64,000 nucleotides of DNA from Acetobacter fallax (GCF_011516735.1 NZ_WOSX01000001.1:372001-436000), one strand, 5' to 3'. Positions 46,617-55,932 are shown, counted from the stretch's first letter. Made by a program: numbers and translations. The notes: generated by a model not told the origin, from the letters alone.

Positions 46617-46632
46617 GCCCGCCATGGCGGGC
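46617..46632. terminator. Perfect 16-bp palindrome between convergent genes
   Basis: GCCCGCCATGGCGGGC is fully self-complementary and lies 7 bases after one stop and 12 before the other (the TPR fusion and parE). A GC hairpin in this position probably ends transcription, although no T-run follows. Confidence 0.45.
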
Positions 46633-46643
46633 TGCCTGACACC

Positions 46644-48677
46644 CTAAATATCAAGCAGTTCCACAGACTGCGCGTGTTCCTGGATAAAGGCGAAGCGCAG
46701 CTCGGGCTTTCGTCCCATCAGGCTTTCGACCCGTTCCCGGGTTTCTGCGCGGTCTTCCGGCCTGGCAATAACACGCAGCAAGGTCCGGCGGGTCGGATCC
46801 ATTGTCGTGTCCTTCAGGTCTTTGGGAGGCATCTCTCCGAGACCTTTGAAGCGCGAGACTTCGACTTTTGTGTTGACCCTGAACTGCGTTTTTACTTTCC
46901 GCTCCCGGTCGGCATCATCCATTGCGTAGACTGTTTTAGCGCCCTGCGTCAGGCGGTAAAGCGGCGGCTGCGCGAGATAGAGATGTCCGGCCCGGATCAG
47001 TTCCGGCAATTCACGGTAGAAAAACGTCATGAGCAGAGAAGCGATGTGGGCACCATCGACATCTGCATCGGTCATGATGATGACGCGGCCATAACGGAGT
47101 TTCGTCAGATCAAAGTGATCTCCGTTTCCGCAGCCAAGAGCTTCGACCAGATCGCGAAGTTCCTGATTGGCCCGCATCTTCTCATTTGTGGCGCTCGCCA
47201 CATTGAGGATTTTCCCTCGCAGCGGCAGAACGGCCTGCGTTTCCCGGTTTCGGGCCTGCTTGGCCGAACCGCCGGCCGAATCGCCTTCGACCAGAAAAAT
47301 CTCTGTCTCGGCGGCTTTTTCACGGGTGCAGTCGGTCAGTTTACCGGGAAGACGGAGCCTGCGTGTAGCACTTTTGCGTGGCGTATCTTTCTGTTCACGG
47401 CGTCGCACACGATCTTCCGCGCGCTCCACGACGAAGGCGAGAAGCGCATCGGCCTGCGTGGGATTGGCTGAGAGCCAGTGATCGAAGCGATCCCGCAAAG
47501 CGGTTTCGACAAGCTTCGATGCTTCTGAGCTGGTCAGTTTTTCCTTGGTCTGTCCCTGAAACTGCGGATCGCGGATGAACAGCGACAACTGTGCTGCGAC
47601 GGCTCCGAGAATATCCTCAGCTGTGATGATCGTGGCGCGCCGGTTCGAGCGCTGTTCACCCCACGCACGCAGGCCTTTCAGCAGGGCGGCGCGGCAGCCG
47701 GTCTCGTGTGTTCCACCCAGCGGCGTGGGGATTGTATTACAGAACGAAACGAAGCTGGCGTTGCCCGACTCAAGGAAGCCGATCGCCCATTCAACCCGCC
47801 CTGTGGCGTTTCCGTTGATCTCGGGGAGATCGGCTGAGCCGGCCCAGAGCGGTGCGAGCAACGGTGCGGCTGGCCCGAGTTCATCCGCAAGGCTGTCCGC
47901 CAGACCACCAGGGAAATGGAGCACTGCCTCAGACGGGGTTGAATCCCCGCTGCGGATCAGTGAGGGGTCGCAGCTCCAGCGGATTGTCACGCCGCGAAAG
48001 AGAAACGCCTTGGACCGGCAGAGGCGATAAAGGCGGGCCGCCTGAAAAACATGTGTACCGAAAATCTCGGGGTCCGGATGAAAGCGGATCTGTGTGCCCC
48101 GCCGGTTCGGCGCCGCGCCGACTTTTTCGACCGGACCGAGCGGAAGACCACGGGCATAGAGCTGCCGCCACAGAACGCGGTCGCGGGCGACTTCGACTTC
48201 AAACGCTGAGGTCAGCGCATTGACGACTGACGAGCCGACGCCGTGCAGACCGCCAGACGTTTCGTAGGATTTACCCGAGAATTTTCCACCGGCGTGCAGC
48301 GTCGTGAAGATCACCTCCAGCGCGGACCGGTCAGGAAAACGAGGATGGGGATCGACCGGGATGCCACGCCCGTTGTCACGAATCGTCAGCCAGTTGTCGC
48401 GCTCAAGCGTGACATCGATCGTGGACGCATGACCGGCAACAGCTTCGTCCATTGAGTTATCGAGAATCTCGGCGGCGAGATGATGGAGCGCGGTTTCGTC
48501 CGTCCCGCCGATATACATGCCCGGACGGCGCCTGACAGGCTCAAGTCCCTCAAGAACCTCGATCGCGCTGGCATCGTAGCGATTGTCCCCGGCCGCCGAT
48601 GGCGCCGGGGCAGCGCGTGGCTCTCTGGATTCAGGCTGCTTCGGGGAGGCCCCGTCTGTCGAGAAGAGATCACTCAT
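46644..48677 (-). CDS. parE: DNA topoisomerase IV subunit B
   Basis: The ATPase subunit that with ParC decatenates replicated chromosomes. The 677-residue product has the GHKL site (EILDNSMDEAVAG, DNGRGIPVD, TSGGLHGVGSSVVNAL) and the TOPRIM domain EGDSAGGSAKQARNRETQAVLPLRGKILN with DADVDGAH. The 4-residue-shorter loops and this TOPRIM form favour ParE over GyrB. A low-complexity N-terminus of about 30 residues precedes the usual start. parC is not in the window. Confidence 0.92.
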   Translation of the reverse strand: MSDLFSTDGASPKQPESREPRAAPAPSAAGDNRYDASAIEVLEGLEPVRRRPGMYIGGTDETALHHLAAEILDNSMDEAVAGHASTIDVTLERDNWLTIRDNGRGIPVDPHPRFPDRSALEVIFTTLHAGGKFSGKSYETSGGLHGVGSSVVNALTSAFEVEVARDRVLWRQLYARGLPLGPVEKVGAAPNRRGTQIRFHPDPEIFGTHVFQAARLYRLCRSKAFLFRGVTIRWSCDPSLIRSGDSTPSEAVLHFPGGLADSLADELGPAAPLLAPLWAGSADLPEINGNATGRVEWAIGFLESGNASFVSFCNTIPTPLGGTHETGCRAALLKGLRAWGEQRSNRRATIITAEDILGAVAAQLSLFIRDPQFQGQTKEKLTSSEASKLVETALRDRFDHWLSANPTQADALLAFVVERAEDRVRRREQKDTPRKSATRRLRLPGKLTDCTREKAAETEIFLVEGDSAGGSAKQARNRETQAVLPLRGKILNVASATNEKMRANQELRDLVEALGCGNGDHFDLTKLRYGRVIIMTDADVDGAHIASLLMTFFYRELPELIRAGHLYLAQPPLYRLTQGAKTVYAMDDADRERKVKTQFRVNTKVEVSRFKGLGEMPPKDLKDTTMDPTRRTLLRVIARPEDRAETRERVESLMGRKPELRFAFIQEHAQSVELLDI

Positions 48678-48756
48678 GGCGGGTCTGTCCCCCGGCGCGC
48701 AGGATTCGTCAAGAAGTCTCTCGCACGCCTTCGGCTTTCAGACAGCCGGCAATGCG

Positions 48757-49278
48757 TCAGGCGCGCTTTGTGCGGCTGCGCCGTCTTGCCGGACTCTTAT
48801 CGACCGAAGGTGCTTCGCAGGTCTCGAACACTGCAGGCTGCACAATATCTTTAGCCTGTGCGTAGCTCGACAGATCATGATCGTTATCGAGAGCGGCGAC
48901 CTCATCAAACATCCCCAGTCGCTGGAGACAGAAAATCGTTCCGGACTGGACGCCGCGTTCAGACTGAACATTTGCAAGCTGCGTGATGTAATCATCATGC
49001 TCGCGCTGGGCGCTCTTGCCGTAAGTCGTCTTGAAATAGGTATTCAGACGCTGCTCGCCGGCCAGCAGGCTGCCACGAAATTTTGCCACGAAGTCATTGT
49101 AGCGGTCCTGAGCCCTGCACGACAGGGCCGTGACCATAAGTTCGCTTTTCAGTCCCTGAATATCGAAAGCTTCGCGAGCCGGAGAACTTCCGCAACTCGC
49201 TGCGGAAGCCAGCGTGCTGCATGACAGGCCGGCGACGAGGATTCCGGCGACAGCAAAACGAGAGAAAGCCGAGGACAT
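48757..49278 (-). CDS. Secreted protein of unknown function
   Basis: A 173-residue protein with a Sec signal (MSSAFSRFAVAGILVAGLSCSTLASAA). The mature domain has four cysteines (ASCGSS, ALSCRAQ, FCLQRLG, FETCEAP), probably two disulphides, and an acidic-basic helical middle (VAKFRGSLLAGEQRLNTYFKTTYGKSAQREHDDY). The C-terminus is strongly basic. GGAGAG precedes ATG 49278. I do not recognise the family. It precedes parE on the same strand but has its own gap. Confidence 0.7.
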   Translation of the reverse strand: MSSAFSRFAVAGILVAGLSCSTLASAASCGSSPAREAFDIQGLKSELMVTALSCRAQDRYNDFVAKFRGSLLAGEQRLNTYFKTTYGKSAQREHDDYITQLANVQSERGVQSGTIFCLQRLGMFDEVAALDNDHDLSSYAQAKDIVQPAVFETCEAPSVDKSPARRRSRTKRA

Positions 49279-49293
49279 GAAAAGTCTCTCCAA

Positions 49294-49626
49294 AGAAGAT
49301 TCGCGCCATGTGATATGCCCGCGCAGTTCACCGGTGGCGAGAATTTTTTGAAACCTGTTTGTGGAGTGGTTGCGCTATAACGCGGATTTAAAAGATAAAC
49401 CATTGCCCTTCAATAAATTGCATACCTGCCACGCCCTGATCCGGGTGATTATTCGGGAGCTTTCCACCGTCACTTCTGCCGAATCGAAGTGCCTGCGTGC
49501 CATCCATGCCGGAACGCGGCCTTTCAACCGCGGGCATGTTGCTCTAGAGCGTGTGTCATCCTGACCGGCCGCGAATCGCGGTCAGGTCGAAGACTTTTCC
49601 ACTCAACAGAATTGCGGAGCCTTTGC
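49294..49626. other. Intergenic region without a recognised gene
   Basis: This gap lies between divergent genes. A short frame from 49361 is unconvincing. The one structure is an imperfect palindrome, CTGACCG..CGGTCAG, at 49561-49585, about 40 bases before the downstream lipoprotein start. Confidence 0.5.
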
Positions 49627-50154
49627 GTGCGACTGCGAGTTTTTGTCATGCCGGTCCTTACTGCCGGTCTTCTGACGGGATGCAACCATGGTCCGCTTCA
49701 GACGGGTGCTTCCGGAACTCCGGACCCTTTCGGCAGTGTCAGAACGTCTGCTGTCTGTCAGGTGTCAAAGCCTCAGGCAGGAGCGACCGGAGTTCTTGTG
49801 AGCTCCATGACTGTCCGTAGTGACGACGGGCGCTGTCTTCTGAGTGTCGCGCCGCCCGATGGCGGAAGTTATGCTTCCTTCGGTGTCTCGCCGGCACCTG
49901 AACATGGGAAAGCGTTTCTCTACACTCTGAACGGTCAGGTGCAGGTCTCTTACACGCCATCAATGGGTTACGCAGGCTCTGATACGTTCACGGCAATTCT
50001 GATCCGTGGCCCTGGTCAGAAACGGGATCGGCTTACGGTCAATGCAACCGTGGACGCGACAGGAGTTGTGATGCCGAAACCTGCGGTTGCTGCACCGGCA
50101 AAAGCAGGCAAAGAGCCGGCAAAGAAAACGACGACCCGCCGTCGGCATAAATAA
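49627..50154 (+). CDS. Lipoprotein with Ig-like/cadherin-type beta domain
   Basis: A 175-residue predicted lipoprotein: lipobox LLTGC near residue 19 after MRLRVFVMPVLTAG. GTG 49627 is chosen because GGAG lies 8 bases upstream. The centre reads VQVSYTPSMGYAGSDTFTAILI, the Y-T-P..G..GSDTF pattern seen in tandem bacterial Ig-like domains of adhesins. Two cysteines flank it. The C-terminus is a Lys/Ala/Arg-rich tail (PAKAGKEPAKKTTTRRRHK), perhaps for peptidoglycan or DNA/LPS contact. Function unknown. Confidence 0.7.
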   Translation: MRLRVFVMPVLTAGLLTGCNHGPLQTGASGTPDPFGSVRTSAVCQVSKPQAGATGVLVSSMTVRSDDGRCLLSVAPPDGGSYASFGVSPAPEHGKAFLYTLNGQVQVSYTPSMGYAGSDTFTAILIRGPGQKRDRLTVNATVDATGVVMPKPAVAAPAKAGKEPAKKTTTRRRHK

Positions 50155-50296
50155 CGTTTATTTTCGTCGCTGCCGGACTGTCTCTCTGGTCTGGCACGCA
50201 CGGCACGGCCAGTCACCAGGTTAACGTGGCACAGAACTGAATCAGGCTGGTGTCTGGCCGGAAACAAACCACCTGATGGTCTGTTTCCGGCGCAAG

Positions 50297-50746
50297 TCAG
50301 ATCGAGAACGAGATCGGCTCGGTCAGAGGCTTGCGGAGGCCTGCGGCTTCGGCACGCCTGACGAGATCATCAAGGGTCAGTTCACGCAATTTTGCCACCA
50401 GCCCTTCTTCCTGTTCGGACCAGAACGGGTCGATGACTTTTCCGAACAGATCGCCGGATGGTCCGTCATCGCTCTCGGCATCGGTATTCACCACTGTTGC
50501 GACGATCTCGGCGACACTGATATCGCGGCGGGGACGCCCGAGATGATAGCCACCGCGAGGGCCGCGCACGCTCTCAAGCAGAGAAGAGCGCGAGAGAGTT
50601 TGTAGCAGCGGTTCGATTCCACGACGGGCCAGACCTGCGCGTTCGGCGATATCGGCGGCGCTCACCGTACCGGTTCTTCCCGCATGGAATGCGACATCCA
50701 GCATAATAAGCACGGCAATAAGTGCGCGATCCCGGCGCAGCAGCAT
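50297..50746 (-). CDS. Rrf2 family transcriptional regulator lacking cluster cysteines
   Basis: A 149-residue winged-helix regulator: ALIAVLIMLDVAFH, then AADIAERAGLARRGIEPLLQTLSRSSLLESVRGPRGGYHLGRP with the Rrf2 recognition helix and wing. The three cysteines that bind the Fe-S cluster in IscR are missing (no Cys in the protein). It is divergent from cysK, the arrangement seen with cysteine-metabolism regulators such as CymR; regulation of cysK is inferred. ATG 50746. Confidence 0.85.
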   Translation of the reverse strand: MLLRRDRALIAVLIMLDVAFHAGRTGTVSAADIAERAGLARRGIEPLLQTLSRSSLLESVRGPRGGYHLGRPRRDISVAEIVATVVNTDAESDDGPSGDLFGKVIDPFWSEQEEGLVAKLRELTLDDLVRRAEAAGLRKPLTEPISFSI

Positions 50747-50931
50747 AATCGTTCCCCGGATGCCATTATTTTCACCCCACCTATACCTCAGACAAAGGGG
50801 TTCGTCACATATGCTTTTGATCAGATGTAAATAACCTCTCGCATGACATTATCCACGCCGACACCACGTGCTATACTCTGGAAATTATTCATCATAACCC
50901 TGCCCGTTGGGTATTCGCAGGAGAAATCCGG

Positions 50932-51921
50932 ATGGCCTCAAAAACAGACGTTCAGCACGGAAATTTCGGGTTCGCTCCGCCGCATGGGCGGGTTTTCAAC
51001 TCCATTGTAGAGGCTGTTGGCGGAACGCCGCTCGTTGCGCTGCCACGCCTGACGGAAGAGGATGATCTTCCTGCTGACGTGCTTCTCAAGCTGGAGTTTT
51101 TCAATCCGCTGGGCTCGGTAAAAGACAGAATCGGGGCGGCAATGGTCATTGCCGCGGAGCAGGAAGGGCTGATCACGCCCGGACGGAGCGTCCTTGTCGA
51201 GCCAACTTCCGGTAATACCGGCATCTCGCTGGCATTTGTCGCGGCATCACGAGGATACCGGCTGATTGTCACGATGCCTGAAGGTGCTTCGATCGAACGC
51301 AGGAAAATGCTGCGTCTTATGGATGCTCAGGTTGAACTGACGCCGTCACGGCTTGGGATGGCCGGGGCTATTGCCCGCGCCAGAGAGATCCTCAAAACCA
51401 CGCCGGATGCATGGATGCCCGGGCAATTCGAGAATCCGGCCAATCCTCTTGTTCATGAAAAGACAACCGCTGAGGAAATCTGGCAGGACACGGATGGCGG
51501 GGTCGATATCGTCGTTGCCGGCGTGGGGACTGGCGGGACGGCTTCGGGCATTGCTCATGCGCTGAAGCCCCGGAAAAAGGGGCTGGAAGTCTGGGGCGTT
51601 GAACCTGTTGAAAGTGCGATCCTGAATGGTGACGAAGCGGGGCCTCACGGCATACAGGGTATCGGACCAGGGTTTTGTCCTCAGACACTGGATGTTTCAT
51701 CTCTGGATGGCGTGCTGACTGTTTCTGAACGGGAGGCCATCGCGTCCGCGAGGCGCTGTGCGCGTATTGATGGTATCCCGATCGGGATTTCATCGGGAGC
51801 CGCCCTTCACGCCGCGATCATGCTTGCAAGACGACCGGAGAATGAGGGCAAAACCATTGTCGCCATCGCGCCGTCTTTTGCCGAGCGCTATCTGTCCACT
51901 TCGCTTTTCAACGGGCTCTGA
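50932..51921 (+). CDS. cysK: Cysteine synthase A
   Basis: Makes L-cysteine from O-acetylserine and sulphide with PLP. The 329-residue protein has the PLP lysine in FNPLGSVKDRIG (Lys64), the substrate loop PTSGNTGISLAF, and GTGGTASGIAHALKP. The C-terminal region closes with ERYLSTSLFNGL. An AGGAG lies 9 bases before the ATG. Divergent from the Rrf2 gene; a terminator follows. Confidence 0.93.
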   Translation: MASKTDVQHGNFGFAPPHGRVFNSIVEAVGGTPLVALPRLTEEDDLPADVLLKLEFFNPLGSVKDRIGAAMVIAAEQEGLITPGRSVLVEPTSGNTGISLAFVAASRGYRLIVTMPEGASIERRKMLRLMDAQVELTPSRLGMAGAIARAREILKTTPDAWMPGQFENPANPLVHEKTTAEEIWQDTDGGVDIVVAGVGTGGTASGIAHALKPRKKGLEVWGVEPVESAILNGDEAGPHGIQGIGPGFCPQTLDVSSLDGVLTVSEREAIASARRCARIDGIPIGISSGAALHAAIMLARRPENEGKTIVAIAPSFAERYLSTSLFNGL

Positions 51922-51928
51922 GGAACTC

Positions 51929-51961
51929 GCGAGGTTGCTTCCGCTTCCAGAGCAACCTCGC
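51929..51961 (+). terminator. Terminator of cysK
   Basis: A perfect 11-bp stem, GCGAGGTTGCT (51929-51939) with AGCAACCTCGC (51951-51961), followed by TGTTT. It starts 8 bases after the cysK stop. Confidence 0.8.
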
Positions 51962-52000
51962 TGTTTCTGGCGTCCGGTGGCGTGTTTATTGTGCGCACAC

Positions 52001-52056
52001 CTGGAAGGGGCCGCAGACCCCTTCGCCCTGATCCGTTGATAAACAGGCCGGTTTCC
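52001..52056 (+). repeat. Partial repeat copy before element copy 2
   Basis: Contains hairpin GAAGGGG..CCCCTTC (52004-52024), CCCTGATCCGTTGATAAACAGG and GGTTTCC. It matches the middle of the 207-bp element but is cut off in the core exactly where the next full copy begins. Confidence 0.65.
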
Positions 52057-52263
52057 AAAGCCTCTGTTGTCATTACGTGTTGATCTTTGATATTATTTCA
52101 AAGGGTTAACAAAAGATCGGGATCTGTCCGAACCCGGAAGGGGTCGCGGACCCCTTCACCCCGATATGTTAATCAATAAGCAGGTTTCCAAAGGTCTGCG
52201 ACCTTTGGTGGGTTCCAGGGCAAAGCCCTGAGAAGGTGTCCGCACGTAACGCTAACAGAACCC
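52057..52263 (+). repeat. 207-bp dispersed element with terminal inverted repeats (copy 2)
   Basis: Left end AAAGCCTCTGTTGTCATTAC and right end GTAACGCTAACAGAACCC are imperfect inverted repeats. Three internal hairpins follow one another: GAAGGGG/CCCCTTC (52137-52157), CCAAAGGTC-TGC-GACCTTTGG (52188-52208) and CAGGGC/GCCCTG (52216-52230). It aligns end to end with the reverse of 21931-22137. No gene is present. Confidence 0.8.
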
Positions 52264-52315
52264 GGACGCTCTCATCCGGAGGCCGGTCTCCTCAGCCTCT
52301 GATATCAGATGAAAA

Positions 52316-53458
52316 TCACCGGAGAATGATTTCCACGCGACGGTTCTGGGGTTCACGCACGTCTGGTCCGGTTGCGACGATCTGATGTGTCTGGCCAAAG
52401 CCATTCACGCCGATGATCGTGCCTGCCACGCCGTCACGCACCAGTTCGGCTTTCACCGCGTTCGCGCGCCGCAGAGACAATGTCATATTGTAGCTCTCTC
52501 CGCGCGGTCCCGGATGGGCTGCGGACGAGTCCGTGTAGCCGGAGACTTCGATCCGCGTGAGAGCAGTATGGGCTGAAGCCTGAGCGGCAACCGCGACGAT
52601 CGACCGGGCACGGTCGGTAAGACCGGATTTATCCCAGTCAAAAAATACGAGGTAGGTCCGGGCGGCGGCGGGAGCAGGAGCGGTAATCTCGGGTGGCGCC
52701 GGAGGCGGCGGAGGCGGCGCGGGATTAAACTCGTAACGCAGACCGAGCATCAGGGAGTGATTGAAGTCGGTCACTGTATCCCGGTTGCCGGACGCGAAAC
52801 TATATTGTTTCGCAACGTTCCTGCCGCCGATCGTTCCCATAGCCGTTGAACCATGGGACTGCGGGCCGAGCATCGTCCAGAAACGGTATTCCGCTGTCGC
52901 GGACAGGCCCACGACCCAGGGCACCGGGAAGGCCAGACCGAAAATGCCCTGATAGGTAACGTTTCCGAATGTGCCGCCAACATGCTGGGACAATGTGCTG
53001 CCCGGAGCGGTGATGGACGTGTTCATGGCGGTCCAGCCGTAGCCAACACCGGCGCCGAAATAGGGAAAGAGCCAGCTTTTGCCGATATCCATATCGAAAA
53101 GCGCGTTCGCCATGACGCCATAAGTCTGGCGTCGGCCATCCGCTCGTGACTGCACGGAATTCGTCACAAAGCGCTGATAATCCATGTTGCGGTAATTGCC
53201 TTCGACCTCGACACGAAACCCGTTTCCAAGTCCGTAACCGACCGAGCCGATTCCCACGGCGCCGGTGCGCCAGCGATCACGGCCATCGGGGAACATTGCA
53301 CTGGAACGGACCCGCTGGTCCTGGTTGAAGGTCGCGCCACCTTCGCCCGCAACATAAATTCCCTGAACTGGCTGAGCGAGTACCGGGCTGGACAGAACAC
53401 ATGCGATAAGCGGCGCTGACAGGACAGAGCCTGCGAGAAACCTGTAACGCAGCTTCAT
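52316..53458 (-). CDS. OmpA family outer membrane protein
   Basis: A 380-residue protein with a Sec signal (LSAPLIACVLSSPVLAQ), an eight-strand barrel-like N-terminal half rich in aromatic strands (GIYVAGEGGATFNQ ... GLSATAEYRFWTML), a Pro-rich linker (about 245-265) and a C-terminal OmpA domain that binds peptidoglycan (VFFDWDKSGLTDRARSIV, IEVSGYTDSS, LSLRRANAVKAELV, NRRVEI). ATG 53458 follows GAGGAGA. Stands alone in the minus direction. Confidence 0.9.
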   Translation of the reverse strand: MKLRYRFLAGSVLSAPLIACVLSSPVLAQPVQGIYVAGEGGATFNQDQRVRSSAMFPDGRDRWRTGAVGIGSVGYGLGNGFRVEVEGNYRNMDYQRFVTNSVQSRADGRRQTYGVMANALFDMDIGKSWLFPYFGAGVGYGWTAMNTSITAPGSTLSQHVGGTFGNVTYQGIFGLAFPVPWVVGLSATAEYRFWTMLGPQSHGSTAMGTIGGRNVAKQYSFASGNRDTVTDFNHSLMLGLRYEFNPAPPPPPPAPPEITAPAPAAARTYLVFFDWDKSGLTDRARSIVAVAAQASAHTALTRIEVSGYTDSSAAHPGPRGESYNMTLSLRRANAVKAELVRDGVAGTIIGVNGFGQTHQIVATGPDVREPQNRRVEIILR

Positions 53459-53539
53459 TATGTTCTCCTCATGCCCGGACCGCCGTCCGCCCTGTGCCGA
53501 CCATCCGGTAACGCGATCTGACGTCATACCACCTGGCAC

Positions 53540-53784
53540 TGTTTTGCCGAAAGCGGGGTTTCGCGCAACTCGGAACAGCAGATCCGCTCTCCGGCGCCCG
53601 CTTCATAACTGCGCAGGAAACCTTTTTCCCGCGTCATCAGGTGCGGAAACAATAGCCTGAATCACGGAACCACCCGTAAAAAACGCCTGTGACCCCCGAA
53701 GTTCCTTCGACATGGCTGGCAGTCCGGAAACTGTGGCTCGTTTACAACTATTTACGACTCTTTTGAGGAAAACATCCCGGATCG
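53540..53784. other. Intergenic region between OmpA-like and DUF1491 genes
   Basis: These 245 bases contain no convincing gene, hairpin or repeat. They should hold the promoter of the OmpA-like gene (minus strand) and the end of the pyrB-to-DUF1491 operon. Confidence 0.5.
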
Positions 53785-54123
53785 TCACAACAGGCGTGCT
53801 TCGAAGGGGGGTGTGAAGTCGGTTACGCGAAACTCCAGCACCCACAGATCCGGATCCCGTCCGACCTGACGTGTGACATAGGCGCTGGCATCGGCTTCGC
53901 TGACGGGTTCAGAACCGCTGCCACGTATCCATGCTGGCGAACCGTCAGGCGCACGCGTCTGGGCAAGCACGACAGCCTGTTCTGACGGATCAAGCAGGAT
54001 GGCGAGAACGCCTCCGGCATCCTCGTCTCCCCGCCGCAGTCTCATAGCCGGATATCCGGCCTGATTAGACTGACGAAGGACCGCGCTCACCCAGAGCGCG
54101 GTTTTAAGTCGGGGTTCACTCAC
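53785..54123 (-). CDS. DUF1491 family protein
   Basis: A 112-residue soluble protein matching the alphaproteobacterial DUF1491 pattern: EPRLKTALWVSAVLRQSNQAG, RRGDEDAGGVLAILLD and RDPDLWVLEFRV. Start is GTG at 54123, four bases after the protease stop, so it ends the long operon. Function of the family is unknown. Confidence 0.88.
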   Translation of the reverse strand: MSEPRLKTALWVSAVLRQSNQAGYPAMRLRRGDEDAGGVLAILLDPSEQAVVLAQTRAPDGSPAWIRGSGSEPVSEADASAYVTRQVGRDPDLWVLEFRVTDFTPPFEARLL

Positions 54124-54126
54124 AGA

Positions 54127-55932
54127 TTATTCAGCTCCGGTATCTGTATTCGTATCTTCCGGCACCATGGCGAGCGCGGTGCGGTAAGCGGTCGGGTTTT
54201 CCAGCACGCTGCGGGCCAGTTCGAGGTCCATATCGCCTCCCAGAGCGGCCGGACAGGCTTTACGGATCTCAAGGATATGCGAAACGGGCACAGGATATCG
54301 CGCCAGACGAGACTGACTGACAGGTTCCGGATCAAGGGCATGTCCTGCCTCAAGCGCCTCGAGTTGTCGCTGCGCATCCGCGGCGCCCCGGCTTGTGCAA
54401 AGCTGCGGCATGACGCCCAGTGCCTGGAGGGGCCAGCCTCCGGGAGCGATCACCCGGCTCCATGTTACGAACAGTTCGCCCCGGTCCGGGAGCTGCGCGA
54501 CGGTCTGCACAAGCCCTTTCCCCAGTGTGGCGCTGCCGATAACGACCGCACGGTGGTGATCCGCCAGCGCTGCCGCGAGTATTTCTGCGGCGCTGGCTGT
54601 CCTTCCGTCGACCAGAATGGCGACGGGCAGCCCGCTGGTCATGTCGCCGCCCTGAACCGCCCAGATATGGTTGGCCTGCGGATCCCGTCCTTTTGTTACT
54701 ACGGCGACACCGCGGTCCAGGAGGAGAGCGGCCGCCGTGACCGCCTGCTGGAGGACGCCTCCGCGATTTCCGCGAAGATCAAGAATCAGTCCGCGCAGAC
54801 GATGGTCCTGTGATGCCTGATCGAGATACTGGCTCATCTCTTCAGCGGTCTCGCTGGAAAAAGACGTTACCCGGAGAACGACCAGCGGTCCGCTTGTAAA
54901 CGCAAAGACTGTCTCGGGAGGAACCTGCGCGCGTTGCAATGAGACGGTTTTGGCACGTCCGCCCGGCGTTGAGGCCAGCTTCAGCGTCACCACCGTGCCG
55001 GGCTCCCCCTTCACCATGGCGTCCACATCCGCAACGGAGCGCCCGGCTACGCTGTGGCCGTTTACTGCCAGAAGTTCCTCGCCGACATCGACGCCGGCTG
55101 GCCAGGCCGGGCCGTTGGTGTTGACGGCGGTCACCACAATCATGTGCTGTTCCCGACCGGCGCCGCGTCCGGATCGTGTCGGCACGGAACGGGTTCGCTC
55201 ACCGAACGAGAGGCCGGCCTCGCCCATGCCTCCGCTTCTCGCTTCGCGATCATTATCGGCTGGCGCGGGTGCGACATAGCGCGAATACGGGTCGAGATGG
55301 TTGAACAGTTCGTCGAAAAAGCTCTGAGCGAGCCCGTCGGAACCTGCTGCCCGAATGGTATCGGAATGATCCCAGGCAGCCGCCAGAAAGGCCGTGTCGA
55401 CGTCTGTCCAGCCGCGCATATCGTCTGCCGGCGGGATGGCGCGCGTTAACAACGTTGTCTGTCCGAGCATGAGCTGAAGGCCGGAGAGTCCTTCCAGCAC
55501 GCGGAATGACGGGTCCAGCGAACTGATCCCTCCCAGCCCCCACAGACTGAACTGGCGGGCGGAATAAGGCTGCAATGTGCGCGGCTCGAGAAAGGCCATT
55601 GCCGTGGCGATCACCGAGCGCATGAGAGCGGTGTCCATCCGGGGCTGCACGACCTGCCCCTCAGGCGTGACGGAGGGCGGAACCGTGTCCGGGCGGGCGG
55701 ACTGTTCGGCGTGAACCGGTCGCGCGACCGGCGCCGGAGAGCGGCCGGTTCCCTGTTCCGGGGCGGTTCCGTCTTCATCCCGGGCGGAGACACTCTGGCC
55801 GTATGCGGCACCGGCGAGCCAGAGAATCAGGATGATTGCCGGGGCGGCGACATGTAGAGAGCGGCTGACAGACGGACGAGTCCGCAGAAGGGAGGCATGC
55901 TCCGCGATGGACAGCAGTGCGGCCCTGGTCAT
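54127..55932 (-). CDS. S41 carboxyl-terminal processing protease
   Basis: A 601-residue periplasmic Ctp-type protease. A signal anchor (AAPAIILILWLAGAAYGQS) is followed by an Arg/Pro-rich linker, a PDZ domain (MIVVTAVNTNGPAWPAGVDVGEELLAVNG) and the catalytic core with LDLRGNRGG, nucleophile Ser447 in VDGRTASAAEI and general-base Lys472 in LGKGLVQ. Start is ATG 55932, sharing ATGA with the rnr stop; a further in-frame ATG at 55962 lies inside rnr. Probably trims envelope or murein enzymes. Confidence 0.9.
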   Translation of the reverse strand: MTRAALLSIAEHASLLRTRPSVSRSLHVAAPAIILILWLAGAAYGQSVSARDEDGTAPEQGTGRSPAPVARPVHAEQSARPDTVPPSVTPEGQVVQPRMDTALMRSVIATAMAFLEPRTLQPYSARQFSLWGLGGISSLDPSFRVLEGLSGLQLMLGQTTLLTRAIPPADDMRGWTDVDTAFLAAAWDHSDTIRAAGSDGLAQSFFDELFNHLDPYSRYVAPAPADNDREARSGGMGEAGLSFGERTRSVPTRSGRGAGREQHMIVVTAVNTNGPAWPAGVDVGEELLAVNGHSVAGRSVADVDAMVKGEPGTVVTLKLASTPGGRAKTVSLQRAQVPPETVFAFTSGPLVVLRVTSFSSETAEEMSQYLDQASQDHRLRGLILDLRGNRGGVLQQAVTAAALLLDRGVAVVTKGRDPQANHIWAVQGGDMTSGLPVAILVDGRTASAAEILAAALADHHRAVVIGSATLGKGLVQTVAQLPDRGELFVTWSRVIAPGGWPLQALGVMPQLCTSRGAADAQRQLEALEAGHALDPEPVSQSRLARYPVPVSHILEIRKACPAALGGDMDLELARSVLENPTAYRTALAMVPEDTNTDTGAE

